From Diphasiastrum complanatum (Eukaryota; Streptophyta; Lycopodiopsida; Lycopodiales; Lycopodiaceae), in assembly GCA_029204225.1 (NCBI GenBank), contig CM055095.1, positions 57,243,898 through 57,307,897 on the forward strand: a stretch of DNA of 64,000 nucleotides, read 5' to 3'. This document shows positions 57,982 to 64,000 of this stretch, in pieces; position 1 is the stretch's first letter; the number at the start of each line of letters is the position of its first letter. The translations under genes and the position numbers were made by a program. Below the pieces are notes generated by a model. The model saw only the letters and a program-made list of their open reading frames with translations, was not told where the DNA came from and did no database searches.

Positions 57982-58908
57982 TTACATAACCAGATCTAAG
58001 CCAAGTTTGGTTCTAAAAGTCTCAAACTTTTTTTTACTTAAAGCTTTCGTAAATATATCAGCAACTTGTAATAACGTAGAATAATGTACAATACTTATAT
58101 CTTCAGATTGTAACTTTTCACGCACAAAGTGATATTTTACTTCAATATGTTTTGTCCTTGCGTGAAAGACAAGATTTTTAGCCAATTGTATTCCACTTTG
58201 ACTATCACAGAAAATAACAGTGGAATTTACCTGCTTCATGCCAATCTCACATAACAACTTACGTAGCCAAACAGCTTCCTGGGTAGCAGAACTCAATGCT
58301 TTATATTCGGCTTCTGTGGAAGAAAGAGAAATAGTATCTTGCTTCTTGCTAGACCATGAAAAACAACCGCTACCAAAATTGAAGGTATAACATGTTGTTG
58401 ACTTTCTATCATCTATACTTCCTGCCCAATCAGCGTCAACATAACCTTACAACTTAGGTAAAACACTTTGTCTTTTGTAGATTAGACCAAGGTTAGGTGT
58501 ACCTTTCACATACCTCAAAATCCTTTTTGCAGCTTTCCAATGGTCCATAGTGGGTGATGACATGAATTGGCTAATCAAACTTACATCATAGCAGATATCA
58601 GGACATGTAGTCGTAAGATATATCAAACTCCCAACTAGTTGACGAAATGGTGTAGCATCAACATGTGCACTATCATCAATACGAGATAATTTCTTACCAG
58701 CTTCGCAAGGGGTGATGGAAGGTTTGCACTTTGTCATGTGAAATCTCTCCAATATCTCGCCCACATACTTATTTTGACATAACCTGATATCACTGCTAGT
58801 TTGCCATACTTCGACACCCAAGCAATAGTGCATAAGATCTAAATCTGTCATCTCAAACTGCTTGCATAAGTTGGATGCCGTGTTCTTTGCAAAAGTCTTC
58901 AAAATCAT
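57982..58908 (-). pseudogene. Copia C6 RT C-terminus and RNase H
   Basis: Minus-strand frames: [59 protein letters not shown] (58908-58447). They continue through [42 protein letters not shown] and [13 protein letters not shown] to 57982. The four RNase H acidic residues are visible. The sequence before FEMTDL, which should carry the RT fingers and the YVDD palm, is absent; it joins integrase directly near 58860. Confidence 0.92.
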
Positions 58909-59250
58909 CAGATTTGTATTCGTCCCCTCTATCAGATCTTAGCACTTTGATGCGTGCATCCAGTTGGTTCTCTACCAAAGTCTTCAACTCCTTGAAGCGA
59001 GCAAAAGAGTCAGATTTCTTCTTCAAGAAATAAATCCATGTCGTCCTAGAGTAATCATCTATGAAAGTCATAAAATAACATGCTTTTCCCAACAACATGG
59101 TCTTCATTGGGCCGCACAAGTCGCTATGAATGAGTTCCAGCAGTTTCTTAGCTCTTGCAGCTCCACCTTTCTTGAATGTCTCCATGTGATGCTTTCCCAT
59201 GATGCATCATTCACATATTGCATGATGATCATCCTGCAATGCCGATAACC
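58853..59250 (-). pseudogene. Copia C6 integrase, truncated
   Basis: KMVIGLSALQDDHHAICE leads to [18 protein letters not shown], then [31 protein letters not shown] and [14 protein letters not shown]. The first two catalytic Asp positions are present, though the usual DSGGEY reads DRGDEY. The sequence stops in KEHGIQL, before the catalytic Glu, and runs into RT sequence downstream of YVDD. Integrase and RT are therefore both non-functional. Confidence 0.9.
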
Positions 59251-59795
59251 CTATTACCATCTTCAGCTTTGCCATTAGGGATGTTCTTGATATTACTATC
59301 AGGAAATTGTACATGTACATTGCCCACACCCTGTATTTGGCATTCCTCCCCATTGGCTTGAGTGACCTTATCCCCATCATGGATTGGTGAGAATTTCTCA
59401 AACCAATCACGTTTCCCGGTCATATGCCTTGTGGCGTCTGAATCTATGAACCATCTGGCACCATCATCAACTTGGGATGCCAATGCCGATGAGAAGACAC
59501 TTGTCTCATCATCTTCTCCATCATCTTCGACAATGTTTCCTTGTTGAGTCACTTTTCCTGCCTTTATGTCCGCTTTCTTCTTGTAACACTCGCGTGCCCA
59601 ATGACCCGGTTTATCAAAGGCCCTTATGTCACCTAGAGCGGTATTTGGCCGGACTTCAATACATGCCACGATCTTCCACAACTCTTTCTCCATCAAAATG
59701 CTCTTCATTTTGAATTTCCAGATGTTGTAGTTAGAAGCCCCATCAAGTTTGCTTGCATCGCTCAAAATTGCCTCATTGATGTTTGCCATCTCCAA
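59229..59795 (-). pseudogene. Copia C6 Gag-protease with internal deletions
   Basis: The frame starts MEMANINEAILSDASKLDGA, SNYNIWKFKMKSILMEKELW, then jumps at FDK to PGHWARECYKKK, losing most of Gag and half of the zinc knuckle. The protease active site reads WFIDSDATRHM, with DSD instead of DSG. A second deletion joins the protease (HVQFPDSNIKNIP) to the integrase HHCC region near 59270. Confidence 0.88.
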
Positions 59796-61039
59796 ACTAC
59801 TTGAAACTTCACTTGTAGGCTATAAGGTATATACTGGAGCCAACCGTGATGTCATAAATCAATCATAATGACCTGCAATTTTTGGCTTAACAGGCCACCC
59901 GCCGCTCTTTCTCCAAATTGGCATCGTTTTTCGAAATGCTTCTCATCACCAACTCTCAGCTTCTTGCCCAGTGGAATGGTGAAATCACTTTTGGCGCGCT
60001 TCGAACACTTTCTCCACGGCAATCACTCTGTTTTGGTGTATCGTACTTGCAGGTACAGTCAAGGTGCCCTTCGTTTGGAAGGCTATAGCCTTTTGTTTGG
60101 CCAAAATAGGCTAAAGGAGGTGAAAATAAGGGCAATTTGGGTTTTTGAACTGTTTCTTCAGTGTGAAGAAACTTCACCCTTCAAAAACTTGGGACCCAAC
60201 AATTTTTTTCAGTTTGAAGATTTTTAATGAAATTGCAATGCACTTTGCACTTCAGACCCCTTCAGACTTTTTCACATCAATCCAACGGATCCTTAAGATC
60301 CAACGACCCACCAGTCGTGTAATAACCATCGTCGATCTGTGTGATTCGAGATCGGACGGCTTTCCACGCTTTTGTGCGTTGATCAAGGGCCTTCGAAGCA
60401 CCAAGCACTTCAGGCCGCTAACTAACTAACTGAACTAGGCGTGCGAGAGGTCTCGCGACCTCTCCTCCTCTTCTCTCTCTCTCTGCGATGGATTTTTCTC
60501 TCTCTTCACAGGCTATGGCTGCTCCCTGTGGATCAATCTGGTTTCTTTCTTTCTCCACGGCCAGTCGCGGCCTCCTTACTGCTGAATCGCACTACCAGGG
60601 CGGCCATTCTCAACAACTTACAGCTCTGAAAAAGGCCTCCTACAAGGAGATATCCCAAATTTTGCACTTTGAAACCCTAGAAACTTTGAAGAGAAGGATA
60701 TATTGGGCTTTACTCAGGCTTTCCCTGAGCTTTCACTTACAGCTCCTATCTGGCTGAGGTCGCCCTACAGCAGGCCATCTTCTGCTCCAAACCGCTCTTC
60801 AAACGGTGTTCGATTGGATTCAAACCAATCACAAACGCCAAGCAATCCTCCAAAAGAATTTTTCAGCTTCAATCTTTGCTTGCTTTCTGATTCAACCGAC
60901 AATTCTCTGTCTCTGAGTCCTTTTTACAGTTTTGAGCCGTTCCACGAATCTCCACAGACTTGGTTTTGTGCTTCCTAGCCAACAAACCGTCGTGAATTCG
61001 CAGCTCTCTGTTCTCGTCCGGTGATTCAAGCCACCAAGG
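59796..61039 (-). other. Long leader of copia C6
   Basis: About 1.24 kb between primer site and gag. Parts at 59940-60260 are related to the C4 leader (33330-33600), including the AAACAAAAGGCTATAGCC phrase. Short frames on both strands are not supported as genes. The region is GC-richer than the flanks. Confidence 0.7.
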
Positions 61040-61051
61040 GCTCTGATACCA
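61040..61051 (-). other. Primer-binding site of C6
   Basis: GCTCTGATACCA, exact complement of TGGTATCAGAGC, two bases from the LTR end. Confidence 0.93.
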
Positions 61052-61053
61052 AG

Positions 61054-61297
61054 TTAAGAAAACACAGTTTAAACACCCGACCGGATCAATCACCACAGCA
61101 CAACATCAAGTGCAACAAGAACATAGAATTACTCACCTCAAACTGTATATTTCACTAATAAGTAAGTACAAAGATAAGTTGCTTAAAAGCACTCAAAGGG
61201 CTCGTAAAAGAAAGATAGCCCGATAACTCTAGAACTAAGCACACGTGGTGCCGTTGAAATAAGAAAGCAGTATATAAGTCGATCATTGCTATTTTAA
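61054..61297 (-). mobile_element. 5' LTR of copia C6 (244 bp)
   Basis: The same length as the 3' LTR and about 4% different by hand count. Minus-strand ends are TTAAAATAGC and TTTTCTTAA. The flanks of the whole element (AAGAG left, CTATA right) show no target duplication. Confidence 0.92.
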
Positions 61298-61654
61298 CTA
61301 TAGGTGTGATCGGAAAATGTTGTAGTTAGGATTTTGGTAATCCTAGTAAATAATTGCTTAATACCTTATATTAATTTCCTGGATTAAGTTTATTAAATTG
61401 AATTCGTAACTAATGTCTTTGTAACCATTGAGTTATCCGCAGTTTTGGATGTCAATTGTAATGTTAGAAGTAGAATCTGATACATGGATTACATTGGATC
61501 TGTTAATTGATAGAAGCTTGCCCCTAGAGTTAATGCTCTTGGATCCATGGATATTCGAAGCTTATCATTAACTTGGAAGGATCAGAATGTAATATTGAAC
61601 CATGTTAATTCTTTTGTTTAGATCACAGGATCAGGTGTGGATTTGTGGTATCCA
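61298..61654. other. Non-coding DNA right of C6
   Basis: No coding similarity recognised. May continue the non-coding region left of C6. Confidence 0.4.
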
Positions 61655-62300
61655 TCTGATGGGCATGCCAGTCATCCAAAGAAATGGATTCTCTAGTGCT
61701 TGGAAACAAAAGTTATTTTGCTATAGTGATTGTAGGACAGCTAGATGATCAATGGATCTCTAGAATATCAGATAAGGTGATTAAGGGTTTTTTGGAAGGA
61801 AAAGTTGATGGTATGGGACATCAGTAATTTTGGAAAGAAAATTCTAGGACTGTAAAGATCTGATGATCAATGGTGTGTTTAGTACTTGGTCACGATATGC
61901 AAAAGAAGAAAACCATTTGATCAAATGTGGGGTATTTTGAAAAATTTTGAGGTTTAATCTAGATCCCAATGTGGTATCTCATTATTTACAAAATCAGAGG
62001 CCCTCAAATCTATTTCTCGCTTTCTTAATTAATTCTTTACTTCTTAGTAATTTCTCGAATATAGGATATCAGACTAATTTATATGATTCTTTCCAGCATG
62101 AAGTTATTCTTCTGAAAGAGTGTTATGTCATATAAAGTACTACTTGTGTGAATAGACTTGGAATTCAGATAAATTCTAAGGTTAAAATGTTTCAATTTCT
62201 TAAACCGTGGAATATCTCTGTTGCGTAAATGGATTTCAATGGTAGTTTCTATCACTCAGAGTAAAAATATTTGAAGGAAAAGTCCTGTGTGTAATAGGGC
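61655..62300. repeat. Dispersed non-coding repeat, copy 2
   Basis: Collinear with 28085-28730 in the same orientation, beginning GGGCATGCCAGTCATCC. Small substitutions and short indels separate the copies. Confidence 0.85.
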
Positions 62301-64000
62301 GTATCCTTTAGTGAAAGCACTTATTACTGACTTTTCTAGAATTTAGATATTTTCATATATCATCTTTCCAGTTAACTTTTATGGAAATTTATAATTTCTT
62401 TAAAAGGAGGGGTGAAGTGGTGGGATAAAATTCTATTAGGGAATCTATTGGTTGCATAGCTTTCGGAAGAGAACCAGCTAGGGTATAGAAATAAGATAGG
62501 ATCTGATTCTGAAAGAATTTTGGATAGACTCAGAGTAAGATGCCTAATTGGAACTTTTTGAGGAATTCTCTAGGGATTGTGTGGACAATCTGGAACAAGT
62601 TTGGAATTTGAATCATTATCTATAAGTAGTACAGTAAAAGGTTGAAAGTTACTAATTTCATTTTGATTGGAATAGACATAAGTTTGATTAGAATTTTAAG
62701 TCTTAGAGTTCTATATTAGATCAACCTAATCTTAGTTTAAGGTAAATGGGATTGGAAAACTGTTGAGAGAAAATTTTATTCGTCTCAGAGATTTCCCAGA
62801 TATGTTATTTACTCATGAGAAATAGAAAATATTTTGTAGCTAAGTTACAAGATCTTAGTGAGATATGTGAGTAACATATCTGGGTTCTGGAGGAATCTGC
62901 CAGATAAAAATGTGTTTATGTACTGGGTCATAGTGAGATTATTCACATATGTGCACGATTAATCTTGTATGAATCTACTATATATTCCTAGTTACTAGAG
63001 TTATTTGGTGCACTTAACCTAGTCGGTGAACATGAACATATGATCAAGTATTGTTTTGATAGATACTTGCAGAGTTAACAAATCTTTGTATGGAAGATTT
63101 ATGGATTAACTTATAAATGATTTGGGTAGGGATCTTAATGTGGTGTTATACTAGTATAATTGAGATCTGCAGCTAGACATTTGAGATTTTTGAATCATTG
63201 GCAATTAACTTCAGTAGTTGATTACTCCAGAGTGAAGTTAATTGGATCAGTGTGATGTGGATTCACCAGAAACTGATGGTTTTGATTTATATTGCTTGTA
63301 AGACGTATGATTAGTGAATCATTTGGGTTCATCAGTTAAAATTGTGTGCATTGGATATGCAGTATTCTTGGGATAGAATATTCCTTAGTAAAGAAAGGAA
63401 CTCAGCTCATTAGTTGATTGTATCCCAGAGAGCTCAATTGGATAGCGAATCATAATGGATCCAAGAATAATAACTGAATTGATATTCAGCAGGACTTTTG
63501 GGTATCTAGATCTGATTCTGGATTGTAATCTAAAGTTTTTGTAATCGAAGATGATTGTCATCTTGGTATGCGTTCAATCTTTAATTACCAATAGTTTCTA
63601 GACCTTGAATCTTACATTTCAGCTAAAGAATCATGTTTGAAGAGTATTCCTAAATCCAGTATTTTCTTAGTGAAAAGATTTTGGAATGATTCTTACTTTT
63701 CCTGAGTTATGTTGGACATATACTCCAGTATCCTATAAATGATTAAGTACGGGTTTTGGATTCCAGGAAATTATGATTGACGAATCATACGAATCTAAAT
63801 ATTTATGATTGACGGATCATACATAGATACTTAATTGTTGTCAGAGGATTGTAAAGAATTGTAATGATTCCTAAGTGTGACGATTAAGTCTTGGTATGCT
63901 AATTGAGTAAGAATTCAGATCAGTGTTTTGAATCTTTTTACTCCAGTATTTTAATTGAGAACCTATGGATCTCACAGACATTATCTTATTTATCTAGTGG
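62301..64000. other. AT-rich non-coding DNA to window end
   Basis: No frame or domain of note. A 32 bp imperfect tandem duplication (TTATGATTGACGAATCATAC...) lies at 63771-63830. The style matches 55.7-57.6 kb and could be the interior of a large non-coding LTR element. Confidence 0.4.

Noticed and set aside
57639-61302. Target-site duplication around C6
   Set aside because: Flanks are AAGAG and CTATA; shifting the boundary by a few bases gives no match.

Overview
The window reads as repeat-dense nuclear DNA of a land plant. It holds Ty1/copia elements primed by initiator-methionine tRNA (primer site TGGTATCAGAGC or its complement at seven or more places), fragments of Ty3/gypsy elements, solo LTRs, a MITE, a GC-rich LINE relic and several very long GA/TC microsatellites. 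AT-rich spacers separate them. I see no rRNA, tRNA or CRISPR array and no complete host gene. A large-genome plant such as a gymnosperm would fit, but the sequence does not fix the species.

Layout. 1-2.5 kb: a degenerate minisatellite, then the 3' end of a shortened copia family (C5). 2.5-5.6 kb: a decayed minus-strand copia (C2) with a 1 kb insertion in its RNase H region. 5.6-7.2 kb: an LTR of family 'A' and a gypsy LTR with a tRNA-Asp-like primer site. 7.2-13.5 kb: mostly non-coding, with one unidentified ORF, a compound microsatellite and one solo-LTR-like block. 13.5-21.3 kb: a gypsy protease relic, a minus-strand LTR fragment, then a plus-strand copia (C1) with a 1.38 kb solo LTR nested in its integrase. 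21.3-24.6 kb: a gypsy protease fragment, a second family-A LTR, a second C2-type copia with LTR and primer site, and a gag-like pseudogene. 24.6-32.4 kb: mostly non-coding, with a 172 bp GA tract, a minus-strand copia LTR, a dispersed repeat and an unidentified 200-residue ORF. 32.4-39.3 kb: the best-preserved copia (C4), carrying a MITE in gag and a solo LTR just before the end of RNase H. 39.3-44.9 kb: copia C3, with many nonsense codons. 44.9-47.4 kb: a gag-like-only element ending in a family-A LTR. 47.4-49.7 kb: a minus-strand C5 copy. 49.7-51.5 kb: a possible captured gene fragment and two copia RNase H relics. 53.7-55.2 kb: GC-rich LINE relic. 55.2-64 kb: a copia LTR with primer site, long non-coding DNA, and a short copia (C6) with both 244 bp LTRs but no reverse-transcriptase core.

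How the parts relate. These are layers of insertions, not cooperating genes. C4 and C6 are relatives with an unusually long shared leader. C5 is a shortened family present twice. Family-A LTRs occur three times, twice inside C2-type elements. Four copia LTRs appear to begin with TT and end with AA instead of TG and CA, which I consider the most interesting structural signal. The best candidates for undescribed material are these LTR ends, the MITE with long terminal inverted repeats, the gag-only and gag-protease-only families, and the unidentified ORFs at 29.1, 24.0, 49.8 and 7.4 kb.
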